64,000 bases of DNA. Origin: Paracoccus aminophilus JCM 7686. GTDB taxonomy: Bacteria > Pseudomonadota > Alphaproteobacteria > Rhodobacterales > Rhodobacteraceae. A model generated the notes under the pieces. The model made no database searches, was not told the DNA's origin, and saw nothing but the letters and a program-made list of their open reading frames with translations. Below are positions 38,126 to 47,138 of the stretch, in pieces. Made by a program: the position numbers and the translations under genes. The DNA lies in assembly GCF_000444995.1 (NCBI RefSeq), contig NC_022041.1, positions 1,276,001-1,340,000 of the forward strand. The letters run 5' to 3'. Numbering within the stretch: the stretch's first letter is position 1; every line of letters starts with the position of its first letter.

Positions 38126-41092
38126 ATGCAAAATTCATCGCGGGTGACCGCTGTGCTGGGGCCGACCAACACCGGCAAGACCCACTATGCCATCGAGCGT
38201 ATGCTCGCCCATCGCACCGGGGTCATTGGCCTGCCGCTGCGCCTGCTGGCGCGTGAGGTCTATGACCGCATCGTCAAGCAGCGCGGGCCGCGTGCGGTGG
38301 CGCTGGTCACCGGCGAAGAGCGGATCGTGCCCGACAAGGTGCAATATTGGGTGGCCACGACCGAGGCTATGCCGGATGTCGGGGCCGATTTCGTGGCCAT
38401 CGACGAGATCCAGCTTTGCGCCGATCCCGAACGGGGCCATGTCTTCACCGACCGGCTTTTGCATATGCGCGGCCTTCACGAGACGCTGCTGCTGGGCTCG
38501 GATACGATGCGGCCTGCGATTGCCGCGCTTGTGCCCGGCGTGCAGTTCATCCGGCGCGAGCGGTTTTCGACCCTGACCTGGGCGGGCTCGAAAAAGCTCT
38601 CGCGGATGCCGTCACGCTCGGCGGTGGTCGGGTTCTCGGTCGATAACGTCTATGCCATGGCCGAGCTCTTGCGCCGCCAGAAGGGCGGGGCTGCGGTGGT
38701 CATGGGGGCGCTCTCGCCCCGGACGCGCAATGCGCAGGTCGAGATGTATCAAAACGGCGAGGTCGATTTTCTCGTCGCCACCGATGCGATCGGCATGGGG
38801 CTGAACCTCGACATCCATCACGTCGCTTTCTCGAATACCGAGAAATTCGACGGCCGCCGCACCCGCCCGCTTTTCCCCCATGAGCTCGGCCAGATCGCCG
38901 GGCGCGCTGGGCGTCATACCGCCGCCGGAACCTTCGGCGTTACCGGCGAGGCCGAGGTGCTCGAACCCGGGCTGATCGACGCAATCGAGAATCACCGCTT
39001 CGCGCCGATCTCGCGCTTGATGTGGCGAAATGGCGCGCTCGAATTCGGAACCGTTGAACGGCTGATCACCTCGCTTGAAGAACCCGCCTCATCCGAATGG
39101 CTGATGCGCGGGCGCGAGGCGGATGATTTGCGCGCGCTCAAAGCCTTGCGCGACATGCCTGAAATCAGCGACCGCCTGACCCATGCAAAGGACGTGCGCC
39201 TGCTCTGGGATGTGTGCCGAGTGCCCGATTTCCGGGGGATTTCGACGAATGAGCATGCGACGCTGCTCAGTCGGCTCTTCGGTTTCCTGCAGAGCGGCGG
39301 CATCCCCAACGACTGGCTTGCGCGCCAGATTGAGCGTATCGACAAGCCTCAAGGCGATATTGACGCGCTCTCCAAACGTTTGGCATTCATTCGCACATGG
39401 ACCTATGTGGCTCAAAGAACGGGCTGGGTTCGGGACGAAAGCCATTGGCGCGCCGAGACTCGCGCTGTAGAAGACCGATTGTCGGATGCGCTGCACGCGG
39501 CGCTGACGCAGAGATTCGTGGACCGGCGCACATCAGTGCTGTTGCGCCGGCTCAAGCAGAAGGAGAGCCTTTTGGCCGAGGTGAACGATAAGGGCGAAGT
39601 GACGGTTGAAGGCGAATTCGCCGGCCGTCTCGAGGGATTCCGCTTTCATGCAGATCCCTCTGCTTCGGGTGACGAGGCGCGGACACTGACCCGCGCCGCA
39701 TATGAGGCGCTCAAGCCTGAATTCCATCTGCGTGCGGATCGCTTTTATAATGCGCCCGACACCGAGCTCGATTTTACCGAGCAGGGTGGCCTGATGTGGG
39801 GCAGCTCCGCGCTTGGCAAGCTGGTGAAGGGGAGCGATCCTCTGAAACCGGGCGTCGAGGCTTTCGTCGATGAGGAAGCCGGGACGGATATCGCCGAGAA
39901 GGTGAAGCGCCGTCTTCAGCATTTCATCGACCGCAAGGTCGCGACCGGTTTCGAGGCGCTGCTGGCGCTGAAAAACGACGAAACGCTGACCGGGCTCGCC
40001 CGTGGCTTTGCTTTCCGTCTGGTCGAGGCGCTTGGCGTCTTGCCGCGCGAGCAGGTGGCGACCGAGGTCAAGGATCTCGATCAGGAAGCCCGCAGCGTTT
40101 TGCGCAAGCATGGCGTCCGCTTTGGTCAATATACGATCTTCCAGCCCGCGCTCTTGAAGCCCGCGCCGACGCGTCTGCGTCTGGTGCTTTGGGGGCTCGA
40201 CAAGGATCTGTCGGAATTCCCCGAAAGCCCGCCGCCCGGGCTGGTCACCATTCCGAACATTCCGGATGTGCCCAAAGGCTATTACACGCTCTCGGGTTAT
40301 CACCCGGCGGGCGAACGGGCGATCCGCATCGATATGCTGGAGCGTCTGGCCGATCTTCTGCGCGGGCAAGACAGCCGTGCGGGCTTTGAGGCAACGCCTG
40401 ACATGCTCTCGATCACCGGGATGACGCTAGAGCAATTCTCGGGTCTGATGGGTGGCCTTGGCTATAAGGCCGAGAAGGGCGAACGCGCCAAGGCGCGCGC
40501 CGAGGCTCCGGTCCTCGTGCCTTCGATCGACCCCGAGGCGGCCGCTTCGGACAATCCGCTGACCGAAGAGGAAAGCGTGCTCGAAGCCGAAACGCGCGCC
40601 AAATGGGAGGCCGAGCAGGCCGCTCGCAAAGAGGCCGAGGCTGCGGCGCAGGCCGACGAGACCGGGGAAGCTCCGGAAGCACCGGCTGCTGAGGCCGAGG
40701 TCTTCTACACCTTCACCTGGGCTCCGCGTCCGCGTGGCGGCAACAACCGCCGGCCGAATCATGGGCAAAACCATGGTCAGCAGGGTCAGGAGCAGCAGGG
40801 TGATCGTCCGAACCGTGGTCCGCGTCGCGGCCCGCAAGGCGATGGTCAGGCTCAGGGCGAGCGGGGCGAACGTTCCGGCGGCAAGCCCCGTCATGCAGGC
40901 GGCAACAACCGTCGTCGTGACGAGGATGGCGAGGATGGTCGCAACAAGGGTGGCAAACCGCGCCATCCCAAAGGCGGCAACAAGGGGCATGAAGGCGCGA
41001 AATCCTTCTCGGCCCGTCCGCCGCGCGCCGAAAAGCCGATGGATCCCGACAGCCCGTTTGCGGTTCTGGCCGCGCTTAAAAACAAGTCGTGA
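38126..41092 (+). CDS. Suv3-like ATP-dependent RNA helicase
   Basis: A 988-residue superfamily 2 helicase. Walker A is GPTNTGKT (12-19), Walker B is DEIQ (93-96) rather than DEAD, and motif VI is QIAGRAGRH; this set is characteristic of the Suv3/MgpS group, related to the mitochondrial RNA-degradosome helicase. A Suv3 C-terminal region follows, then a low-complexity tail (about 830-970) rich in N, G, R and Q that likely binds RNA. The next gene, an S4 RNA-binding protein, overlaps it (GTGA). A role in RNA decay or ribosome quality control is inferred. From memory, R. sphaeroides mgpS encodes a related protein. Confidence 0.83.
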   Translation: MQNSSRVTAVLGPTNTGKTHYAIERMLAHRTGVIGLPLRLLAREVYDRIVKQRGPRAVALVTGEERIVPDKVQYWVATTEAMPDVGADFVAIDEIQLCADPERGHVFTDRLLHMRGLHETLLLGSDTMRPAIAALVPGVQFIRRERFSTLTWAGSKKLSRMPSRSAVVGFSVDNVYAMAELLRRQKGGAAVVMGALSPRTRNAQVEMYQNGEVDFLVATDAIGMGLNLDIHHVAFSNTEKFDGRRTRPLFPHELGQIAGRAGRHTAAGTFGVTGEAEVLEPGLIDAIENHRFAPISRLMWRNGALEFGTVERLITSLEEPASSEWLMRGREADDLRALKALRDMPEISDRLTHAKDVRLLWDVCRVPDFRGISTNEHATLLSRLFGFLQSGGIPNDWLARQIERIDKPQGDIDALSKRLAFIRTWTYVAQRTGWVRDESHWRAETRAVEDRLSDALHAALTQRFVDRRTSVLLRRLKQKESLLAEVNDKGEVTVEGEFAGRLEGFRFHADPSASGDEARTLTRAAYEALKPEFHLRADRFYNAPDTELDFTEQGGLMWGSSALGKLVKGSDPLKPGVEAFVDEEAGTDIAEKVKRRLQHFIDRKVATGFEALLALKNDETLTGLARGFAFRLVEALGVLPREQVATEVKDLDQEARSVLRKHGVRFGQYTIFQPALLKPAPTRLRLVLWGLDKDLSEFPESPPPGLVTIPNIPDVPKGYYTLSGYHPAGERAIRIDMLERLADLLRGQDSRAGFEATPDMLSITGMTLEQFSGLMGGLGYKAEKGERAKARAEAPVLVPSIDPEAAASDNPLTEEESVLEAETRAKWEAEQAARKEAEAAAQADETGEAPEAPAAEAEVFYTFTWAPRPRGGNNRRPNHGQNHGQQGQEQQGDRPNRGPRRGPQGDGQAQGERGERSGGKPRHAGGNNRRRDEDGEDGRNKGGKPRHPKGGNKGHEGAKSFSARPPRAEKPMDPDSPFAVLAALKNKS

Positions 41093-41367
41093 GCGATAAC
41101 GGAGCCGCGCTGACCATCCGCCTTGACCGGTGGTTGCACCATGCGCGGCTCTTTCGCACCCGAACGCTCGCGTCCGAGGCCATCTCGGGCGGGGGCATCC
41201 GATTAAACAGCCAACCCTGCCGCAAACCCGCCCAGACAGTTCGCCCCGGCGATCTGGTCACGGTCGCGGCGCATGGCAAGGTCCGGACATTGCGGGTTCT
41301 GGATCTCGGCGAAAGACGGGGACCGGCCGTGCAAGCTGCCGGACTCTATGAGGAAATTGATCCGTGA
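41089..41367 (+). CDS. S4-domain RNA-binding protein (HslR/Hsp15-like)
   Basis: A 92-residue protein with an S4 domain (IRLDRWLHHARLFRTRTLASEAISGGGIRLN, about 9-39) like Hsp15, which binds stalled 50S subunits that carry peptidyl-tRNA. It starts at GTG 41089, overlapping the helicase stop, so it is coupled to it. The pairing suggests shared work on structured RNA or stalled ribosomes; this is inference. Confidence 0.85.
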   Translation: MSDNGAALTIRLDRWLHHARLFRTRTLASEAISGGGIRLNSQPCRKPAQTVRPGDLVTVAAHGKVRTLRVLDLGERRGPAVQAAGLYEEIDP

Positions 41368-41559
41368 TTCTCTGCGGATCGCGAGGATCGCCGCAGGGCA
41401 GCGCCGCGCAGGAAATTTGTTCTGCCAGCGTGACCGCCAAAGAACCAACATTCCTCGAAGCCCGCCAAGCCCCGGATCCCGGTCTTTTCCCGGGCATCGG
41501 TCTTGAATGATCTACCCACCGGGCGTAACTAGCCGGGCAGGAAACAGGAATTTAGCGCT

Positions 41560-41898
41560 ATGACCTATGTCGTCACTGAAAATTGCATCATGTGCAAATT
41601 CACCGATTGTGTGGAAGTCTGTCCTGTGGACTGTTTCTACGAGGGTGAGAATACCCTGGTGATCCACCCCGATGAATGCATCGATTGCGGCGTCTGCGAG
41701 CCCGAATGCCCCGCCGATGCCATCCGTCCGGACACCGAGCCGGATATGGAGAAATGGGTCGAGTTCAACCGCAAATACTCGGAACTCTGGCCGGTGATCA
41801 CGCGCAAGAAAGATCCGATGCCGGGTTATGATGACATGGACGGCAAGCCGGGCAAGCTGGAGCAATACTTCTCGGAAGCGCCGGGCGAGGGCGATTGA
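41560..41898 (+). CDS. fdxA: Ferredoxin, 7Fe type (FdxA)
   Basis: A 112-residue ferredoxin with cysteines arranged as [18 protein letters not shown] and [12 protein letters not shown], giving one [3Fe-4S] and one [4Fe-4S] cluster. The long C-terminal extension after residue 60 is typical of this family (Azotobacter FdI-like). It carries electrons to a partner that cannot be named from here. It is a single-gene unit, 191 bases after the S4 gene. I see nothing identifiable in that gap. Confidence 0.95.
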   Translation: MTYVVTENCIMCKFTDCVEVCPVDCFYEGENTLVIHPDECIDCGVCEPECPADAIRPDTEPDMEKWVEFNRKYSELWPVITRKKDPMPGYDDMDGKPGKLEQYFSEAPGEGD

Positions 41899-41944
41899 TT
41901 CCATCACCTTTTCGCGTGCGGATGGAATGACGACGGATTTTCAC

Positions 41945-42013
41945 CGCGGCGATATGTGATCTAATGGCCTGACTTCCAAGGACATTTCCTTGGGCAGAGA
42001 GGATATCGCCGCG
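41945..42013. other. Nested inverted-repeat element after fdxA
   Basis: CGCGGCGATAT (41945-41955) and ATATCGCCGCG (42003-42013) are perfect 11-base complements. Between them CCAAGG (41976-41981) and CCTTGG (41988-41993) form a second perfect hairpin with a 6-base loop. The whole could be a structured RNA, the fdxA terminator or a protein-binding site. No tail of Ts follows. Confidence 0.45.
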
Positions 42014-42070
42014 CTGCCGCATAGCGCTATCTTCCGGGCAATTTTTGTGATATAAAGATGACATATTTCA

Positions 42071-42106
42071 GAATGAGCGGCCAACCTAGCGGCTGACCGT
42101 TCATTC
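42071..42106. promoter_or_regulatory. Inverted repeat in the carD leader
   Basis: GAATGAGCGG (42071-42080) is nearly complementary to CCGTTCATTC (42097-42106), with 9 of 10 pairs. It lies about 125 bases before carD and just after an AT-rich stretch (42035-42070) that probably holds the promoter. The remainder of the 333-base gap 41899-42231 contains no gene that I can support. Confidence 0.4.
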
Positions 42107-42231
42107 TTTGCGTCAGGTCTCTCGCTGTCTGCCCAGGGAGAGCTCACCGGAAATGGATCACGCCCGGCGGGGAGAAGCTCTCTCTTCAGGGTGGTTTGTG
42201 CGGTTCTGTATCCGCCATTAGAGGAAGCCAA

Positions 42232-42744
42232 ATGTCGAAATCGAAGAAGTCTGAGTTCCGCCCTGATGATTTTGTCGTTTATCCGACCCATGGCGTGGGC
42301 CGGATTGTCTCGATCGAAGAGCAGGAAGTGGCGGGCCTTCGGCTGGAAATGTTCGTGATTTCCTTTGAAAAGGACAAGATGACGCTTCGCGTCCCGACCG
42401 CGCGCGCCTCGGAAATCGGGATGCGTGGCCTGTCGACGCCCGATCTGATCGACCGTGCGCTCGAGACGCTGAAGGGCAAGGCCCGCGTCAAGCGCGCTAT
42501 GTGGTCGCGTCGCGCGCAGGAATATGAACAAAAGATCAACTCGGGCGATCTGATGTCGATTGCCGAGGTCGTGCGCGACCTGCATCGCAGCGACGATCAG
42601 CGTGAGCAATCCTATTCCGAGCGTCAGCTTTATGAAGCGGCACTTGATCGTCTGACCCGCGAAGTCGCGGCCGTCAGCGGCATTGACGAAGCCGGTGCGC
42701 AAAAGCGTGTCGAAGAGGTTCTGGTCTCGCGCGCAGCCGCCTGA
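42232..42744 (+). CDS. CarD-family transcriptional regulator
   Basis: A 170-residue protein with the RNA-polymerase-interacting domain at the N-terminus (DFVVYPTHGVGRIVSIEEQEVAG) and a helical DNA-binding C-terminal domain (ALETLKGKARVKRAMWSRRAQEYEQKI). CarD stabilises open complexes at many promoters, and alphaproteobacterial promoters that lack the T at -7 depend on it. ATG 42232 follows GAGGAAG; a 12-codon extension upstream is not conserved-looking. It is followed by a strong bidirectional terminator. Confidence 0.92.
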   Translation: MSKSKKSEFRPDDFVVYPTHGVGRIVSIEEQEVAGLRLEMFVISFEKDKMTLRVPTARASEIGMRGLSTPDLIDRALETLKGKARVKRAMWSRRAQEYEQKINSGDLMSIAEVVRDLHRSDDQREQSYSERQLYEAALDRLTREVAAVSGIDEAGAQKRVEEVLVSRAAA

Positions 42745-42779
42745 TCGACCGAGCCTTTGCCCCGGCAGGGGCGAGCATG

Positions 42780-42808
42780 AAAAAGGGCGCCTCTTGGGCG
42801 CCCTTTCT
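42780..42808. terminator. Bidirectional terminator between carD and the M20 peptidase gene
   Basis: AAAGGGCGCC (42782-42791) pairs with GGCGCCCTTT (42797-42806) over a short loop. A- and T-rich arms make it usable by both converging genes. Confidence 0.88.
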
Positions 42809-42828
42809 GTTTTCGGGATCCGCAGCGA

Positions 42829-44214
42829 TCAAGCCAAAGCGGCCAAGATACGCGCCCAGCTGCGCGCGCCTTTGGCGAAGCTTTCGACATCGTATTTCTC
42901 ATTCGGAGAATGGATGCGGTCATCGTCTTTGGCAAAGCCGATTAGCATTGTATCCATCTTGAGGATCTGCTGGAAATCGCCCGCAATCGGGATCGAGCCA
43001 CCCGCGCCGATATAGGCGGCATCGCGGCCCCATTCCTCGGTTAGCGCCTGTTTGGCGGCGGCAAAGGCCGGATCTGAGATGTTCATATGGCTCGCCGGAC
43101 TGCCGCCATGCGATTTATAGCTGATCTCGCAATCGGCCGGGATAAAGCCCGCCATATAGGCGCGGAAGGCCTTCTGGATCTTGTCGGGGTCCTGTTGACC
43201 AACCAGTCGGAAGCTCACTTTGGCATTGGCCTCGCCCGGCAGGACGGTCTTGAAGCCCTCGCCGGTATAGCCGCCCGACATGCCGTTGATTTCAAAGGTC
43301 GGCTGGCTCCAGATCATCTCAAGCCCGCCGCGGCCCTTTTCGCCGATCGGATCTTTCAGCCCGACACCGCCGAGGAATTCCGCCGGATCGAAGCCAAGCG
43401 AGTCCCAGTCACGGCGCAGCGCCTCGGGCAGCTCGGCAACGCCGTCATAAAAGCCGGGCAGGGTGATGCGGCCATTGGCATCCTTGAGGCCCGCGAAGGC
43501 ATTACATAGGATTTGCAAGGGGTTGGCGGCAAGACCTCCGAAAGAACCCGAATGCAGATCGCGGTCGGCGGCGCGCAAAGTGATCTCTTCGCCGTAAAGG
43601 CCACGGAGCTGCGTGGTGATCGCCGGGCGGCCATCCGAATAGCGGCTGGTGTCGCAGATCGCGGCGATATCGGCGTGAAGCTCGGCGGCATTGTCATGCA
43701 GGAAGGGGCGCAGGCTCGGCGAGCCGGATTCCTCTTCGCCCTCAAACAGCAGCACAAGACCCGGCGGCAGCTCGCCATTCACGGCTTTCCAGGCACGGCA
43801 GGCCTCGACAAAGGTCATGAGCTGGCCCTTGTCATCGGACGAGCCACGTCCGCGGATGACCTCGCCGGCAGGTGTGTCTTCGAGACGCGGCTCGAAAGGC
43901 GGATTGTCCCACAGGTTCAGCGGGTCGACGGGCTGGACATCGTAATGGCCGTAAAACAGCAGCTTGCGCCCCGAACCGGGCTGGGAATGGGCCACGACCA
44001 TCGGATGGCCGGGGGTGTCGCGGATCGAGGCGTCAAATCCGAGCTCGACCAGATCGCGGCACAGCCATTCCGCCGCGCGACGCACGTCGGGCGCGAAGGC
44101 GGGGTCGGTCGAAATCGAGGGGATGCGCAGGAATTCGAGAAGCCGGTCAAGGGCTTGGGGCAGTCCTGCATCGAGCTTTTCGAGCACATGTTCGAGGGAG
44201 GGTGCGGGTGCCAT
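42829..44214 (-). CDS. M20-family metallopeptidase (dipeptidase)
   Basis: A 461-residue di-zinc peptidase. The metal-binding YGHYDVQP (about 90-97), RGSSDDKGQ (about 123-131), and catalytic EGEEESGSPS segments match the M20 dipeptidase group (CNDP/DapE-like), with a dimerisation domain in the middle (DRDLHSGSFGG). It likely cleaves dipeptides in the cytoplasm. ATG 44214 follows AAAAGG. It diverges from hemA. Confidence 0.9.
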   Translation of the reverse strand: MAPAPSLEHVLEKLDAGLPQALDRLLEFLRIPSISTDPAFAPDVRRAAEWLCRDLVELGFDASIRDTPGHPMVVAHSQPGSGRKLLFYGHYDVQPVDPLNLWDNPPFEPRLEDTPAGEVIRGRGSSDDKGQLMTFVEACRAWKAVNGELPPGLVLLFEGEEESGSPSLRPFLHDNAAELHADIAAICDTSRYSDGRPAITTQLRGLYGEEITLRAADRDLHSGSFGGLAANPLQILCNAFAGLKDANGRITLPGFYDGVAELPEALRRDWDSLGFDPAEFLGGVGLKDPIGEKGRGGLEMIWSQPTFEINGMSGGYTGEGFKTVLPGEANAKVSFRLVGQQDPDKIQKAFRAYMAGFIPADCEISYKSHGGSPASHMNISDPAFAAAKQALTEEWGRDAAYIGAGGSIPIAGDFQQILKMDTMLIGFAKDDDRIHSPNEKYDVESFAKGARSWARILAALA

Positions 44215-44301
44215 TTTTCAGCCTTTTCTGAGTGTTTTCATAGGGAATATTCATGCTCCCAATGTCGGATTGCGACAATTTTACACTGTCCTTTCCCCGC
44301 C

Positions 44302-44315
44302 TTGAGCTTTATCAA
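44302..44315 (+). promoter_or_regulatory. FNR/FnrL-type binding site upstream of hemA
   Basis: TTGAGCTTTATCAA matches the TTGAT-N4-ATCAA consensus at 9 of 10 fixed positions. It lies about 70 bases before the hemA ATG. In Rhodobacter, FnrL activates hemA when oxygen falls, so the same control is likely here. The site could also serve the divergent peptidase gene but that is less expected. Confidence 0.68.
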
Positions 44316-44384
44316 AGCGGGACTCGCGAGATCGGACCATGATCTCCCCAGCGTGTAAGTTCAAGCAAGGCAAGGGACCAAGCG

Positions 44385-45614
44385 ATGGATTATTCTGCCG
44401 CCCTCGATCAGGCGATCAGCAAGCTTCATGAAGAAGGCCGCTATCGCACGTTCATTGATATCGAGCGGCGCAAAGGTGTCTATCCTCAAGCCATCTGGAC
44501 CCGTCCGGACGGCAGCGAGCGCGAGATCACCGTATGGTGCGGCAATGATTATCTCGGCATGGGCCAGCACCCGGTGGTGCTTTCGGCGATGCATGAAGCT
44601 TTGGAATCGACCGGTGCCGGTTCGGGTGGCACGCGCAATATTTCCGGCACGACGGTCTATCACCGCCGCCTCGAAACCGAGCTTGCCGATCTGCACCAGC
44701 AGGAAGCGGCGCTTGTGTTCTCGAGCGCCTATGCGGCGAATGACTCGACGCTCTCGACGCTGCGCAAGCTCTTCCCGGGGCTGATCATTTACTCTGACGC
44801 GCTGAACCATGCCTCGATGATCGAGGGGATCAAGCGTTTCGACGGGCCGAAGCGGATTTTCCGCCACAATGATCCCGCCCATCTGCGCGAGCTGCTGGCG
44901 AGCGACGATCCGGCGGCCCCTAAATTGATCGCATTTGAATCGATCTATTCGATGGATGGCGACTTTGCCCCGATCGGCGCGATCTGCGATCTGGCTGATG
45001 AATTCAACGCGCTGACCTATCTCGACGAGGTCCATGCGGTCGGCATGTATGGCCGTCGCGGGGGTGGCGTGGCCGAGCGCGACGGGCTTTGCGCGCGCAT
45101 CGACATTTTCAACGGCACGCTCGGCAAGGCTTTTGGCGTCTTTGGCGGCTATATCGCGGGCTCGGCCAAGATGATGGATGCGATCCGCTCCTATGCGCCG
45201 GGCTTCATCTTTACGACCTCGCTGCCGCCTGCGGTGGCTGCGGGTGCGGCGGCCTCGATTGCCTTCCTCAAAACCGAGGCAGGGCAGGAATTGCGTGACA
45301 AACAGCAGCTTTACGCGCGCATCCTCAAAATGCGCCTGCGTTCGCTCGGGATGCCGATCACCGATCATGGCAGCCATATCGTTCCGGTCCATATCGGCCA
45401 TCCGAAACACTGCAAGGCGCTGTCGGATATGCTGCTCGAACAGTATGGCATCTATGTCCAGCCGATTAACTTCCCGACGGTCCCGCGCGGCACCGAACGG
45501 CTGCGCTTCACGCCCTCACCTGTCCATGATCCCAAGCAGATAGACCATCTCGTTAAGGCGATGGATGACCTGTGGTCGCAATGCTCATTAAACCGCTCAT
45601 CCGCCGTCGCTTGA
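44385..45614 (+). CDS. hemA: 5-aminolevulinate synthase
   Basis: A 409-residue pyridoxal-phosphate enzyme that condenses glycine and succinyl-CoA to 5-aminolevulinate, the first step of tetrapyrrole synthesis by the C4 pathway of alphaproteobacteria. The cofactor lysine is K248 in [14 protein letters not shown]; the N-terminal glycine-rich [12 protein letters not shown] and [10 protein letters not shown] motifs are present. ATG 44385 follows AAGGGACC. The gene is preceded by an FNR-like site. Confidence 0.97.
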   Translation: MDYSAALDQAISKLHEEGRYRTFIDIERRKGVYPQAIWTRPDGSEREITVWCGNDYLGMGQHPVVLSAMHEALESTGAGSGGTRNISGTTVYHRRLETELADLHQQEAALVFSSAYAANDSTLSTLRKLFPGLIIYSDALNHASMIEGIKRFDGPKRIFRHNDPAHLRELLASDDPAAPKLIAFESIYSMDGDFAPIGAICDLADEFNALTYLDEVHAVGMYGRRGGGVAERDGLCARIDIFNGTLGKAFGVFGGYIAGSAKMMDAIRSYAPGFIFTTSLPPAVAAGAAASIAFLKTEAGQELRDKQQLYARILKMRLRSLGMPITDHGSHIVPVHIGHPKHCKALSDMLLEQYGIYVQPINFPTVPRGTERLRFTPSPVHDPKQIDHLVKAMDDLWSQCSLNRSSAVA

Positions 45615-45722
45615 TTGCTTTCTAAGTGAATCGCTCTCGCAGCCGTGATAGTCATGGAATAAGTAGCAGAGAGACAACGTCGATTCGCGCAAACAAAGAT
45701 CGACAGCATAGGGCAGGCACAA

Positions 45723-47033
45723 ATGATCGGGCTGAGGGAAGCAACCCCGGCAGGAATTGAGGATACCCCGGTAGTTTCTCCGCCGGGGTACGAGGATACT
45801 GACGACATCCGTCTGGGCGATTTGATGAGGGGCGAGCGTGCGACCCTTGGAAAATCCCTTCTCGATGTGCAGCGTGAGCTGCGGATCCGCGCCTCTTTCG
45901 TTGCCGCAATCGAAAACTGCGATACCTCGGCTTTTGACGCTCCGAGCTTCATTCCGGGTTATGTGCGGTCCTATGCGCGCTATCTGGGCATGGACCCGGA
46001 TTGGACATTCCAGCGCTTTTGCACCGAATCGGGCTTTCGCCCCGCGCATGGCCTGAACCCGGCTGCCTCGGGCGCGAAGCCGCAGCGCCGTCCTTCGGAC
46101 CCGGCCGAGGCTTTGGCCAATCCCCATGCGCTCTTCCTGCCGCAGCAGAAAAGCTTCTGGTCCTCGGTCGAGCCGCGCGCGATCGGTTCCGTGATGGTCA
46201 TGGTGATGCTTGCTTGCGGGCTGGGCTATGGCGGCTGGTCGGTGCTGCAAGAGGTGCAGAAGGTCAATCTGACGCCGGGCGATCATGCGCCGGGCGTGAT
46301 TGCGTCGCTCGATCCGGTTCAGGACGCCTCGCAGCCTGACAATATTGATACGGCTGGTGTGAACCTGCCGCAGCCCGAGGGTCTGGATCGGATCTATCGC
46401 CCGCAAGTGCTCGAGGTTCCTGTGCTGACCGCACGCGACGGGCCGATTGCCGCGATTGATCCCGGTCTGACCGCATCGGGCAGCGTTGCCAGCGTCGTGG
46501 CTCAGGTCGCGCCGGCGCCTGCTGGGGTGATGCCCGCAGGGGTGGTGCAGGGCCCGATTCAGGCTGGCACTCTGCCGCTGCAGACCGCTGCGTTGACGCC
46601 CGGCGTCGCGGGGCCGGTGCTGCCGGAACAAAACGGCGTGCGCACGGTGGCCCCCGATCAGGCCGAGGTCGAGCTTTTGGCGACCCGCCCGGCCTGGGTG
46701 CGTGTGACCTCAGCGGACGGCACGGTGCTTTTGGAAAAGACCATGGATGCGGGTGAGCGTTTTGCTCTGCCGAAGCTCGAAGAGCCGCCGATCTTGCGGG
46801 CCGGGAATTCGGGCGCGGTTTATTTCGCGGTCAATGGCAAGACCTATGGCCCGGCGGCCAAAGGCGCGCAGGTCGTGAAGAATGTCGTGCTTTCCGCCGA
46901 TTCCCTGACCGAGAAATTCGCCTTTGCCGATGTGACCAAGGATCCGCAGCTGGCTGAAATGGTTGCGCTCGCCTCGGCCGAGACGCCGCGCGCGGACAGC
47001 ACCGAGACGGTTGCGGGCGGACGCTCGGAATAA
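45723..47033 (+). CDS. RodZ-like helix-turn-helix membrane protein
   Basis: A 436-residue protein with an N-terminal helix-turn-helix (DLMRGERATLGKSLLDVQRELRIRASFVAAIE, about 33-64), one membrane helix (SVMVMVMLACGLGYGG, about 158-174), a low-complexity periplasmic linker and a DUF4115 domain (about 310-395: WVRVTSADGTVLLEK). RodZ links MreB to the elongasome and cell shape. It sits directly before ispG, as in many alphaproteobacteria. The 45615-45722 spacer holds its promoter. It is somewhat longer than E. coli RodZ (337). Confidence 0.85.
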   Translation: MIGLREATPAGIEDTPVVSPPGYEDTDDIRLGDLMRGERATLGKSLLDVQRELRIRASFVAAIENCDTSAFDAPSFIPGYVRSYARYLGMDPDWTFQRFCTESGFRPAHGLNPAASGAKPQRRPSDPAEALANPHALFLPQQKSFWSSVEPRAIGSVMVMVMLACGLGYGGWSVLQEVQKVNLTPGDHAPGVIASLDPVQDASQPDNIDTAGVNLPQPEGLDRIYRPQVLEVPVLTARDGPIAAIDPGLTASGSVASVVAQVAPAPAGVMPAGVVQGPIQAGTLPLQTAALTPGVAGPVLPEQNGVRTVAPDQAEVELLATRPAWVRVTSADGTVLLEKTMDAGERFALPKLEEPPILRAGNSGAVYFAVNGKTYGPAAKGAQVVKNVVLSADSLTEKFAFADVTKDPQLAEMVALASAETPRADSTETVAGGRSE

Positions 47034-47042
47034 GATGATCGC

Positions 47043-47070
47043 CACGCTGCGAACGCAAGCGTGAACTTTT
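47043..47070 (+). terminator. Possible terminator after the rodZ-like gene
   Basis: CACGCT (47043-47048) and AGCGTG (47058-47063) pair over a 9-base loop and are followed by AACTTTT. It is short, so read-through into ispG is plausible. Confidence 0.4.
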
Positions 47071-47072
47071 GA

Positions 47073-47105
47073 CTGCCGCCCCGGCTTGCTTGCCTCGGGC
47101 GGCAG
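47073..47105 (+). promoter_or_regulatory. Hairpin upstream of ispG
   Basis: CTGCCGCCC (47073-47081) is a perfect complement of GGGCGGCAG (47097-47105). It lies 34 bases before the ispG start, downstream of the weaker hairpin at 47043-47063. It could act as an attenuator or mRNA stabiliser. Confidence 0.35.
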
Positions 47106-47138
47106 GTCTATTTCATAGCCAAGCGAAAGAGCAGGCTC

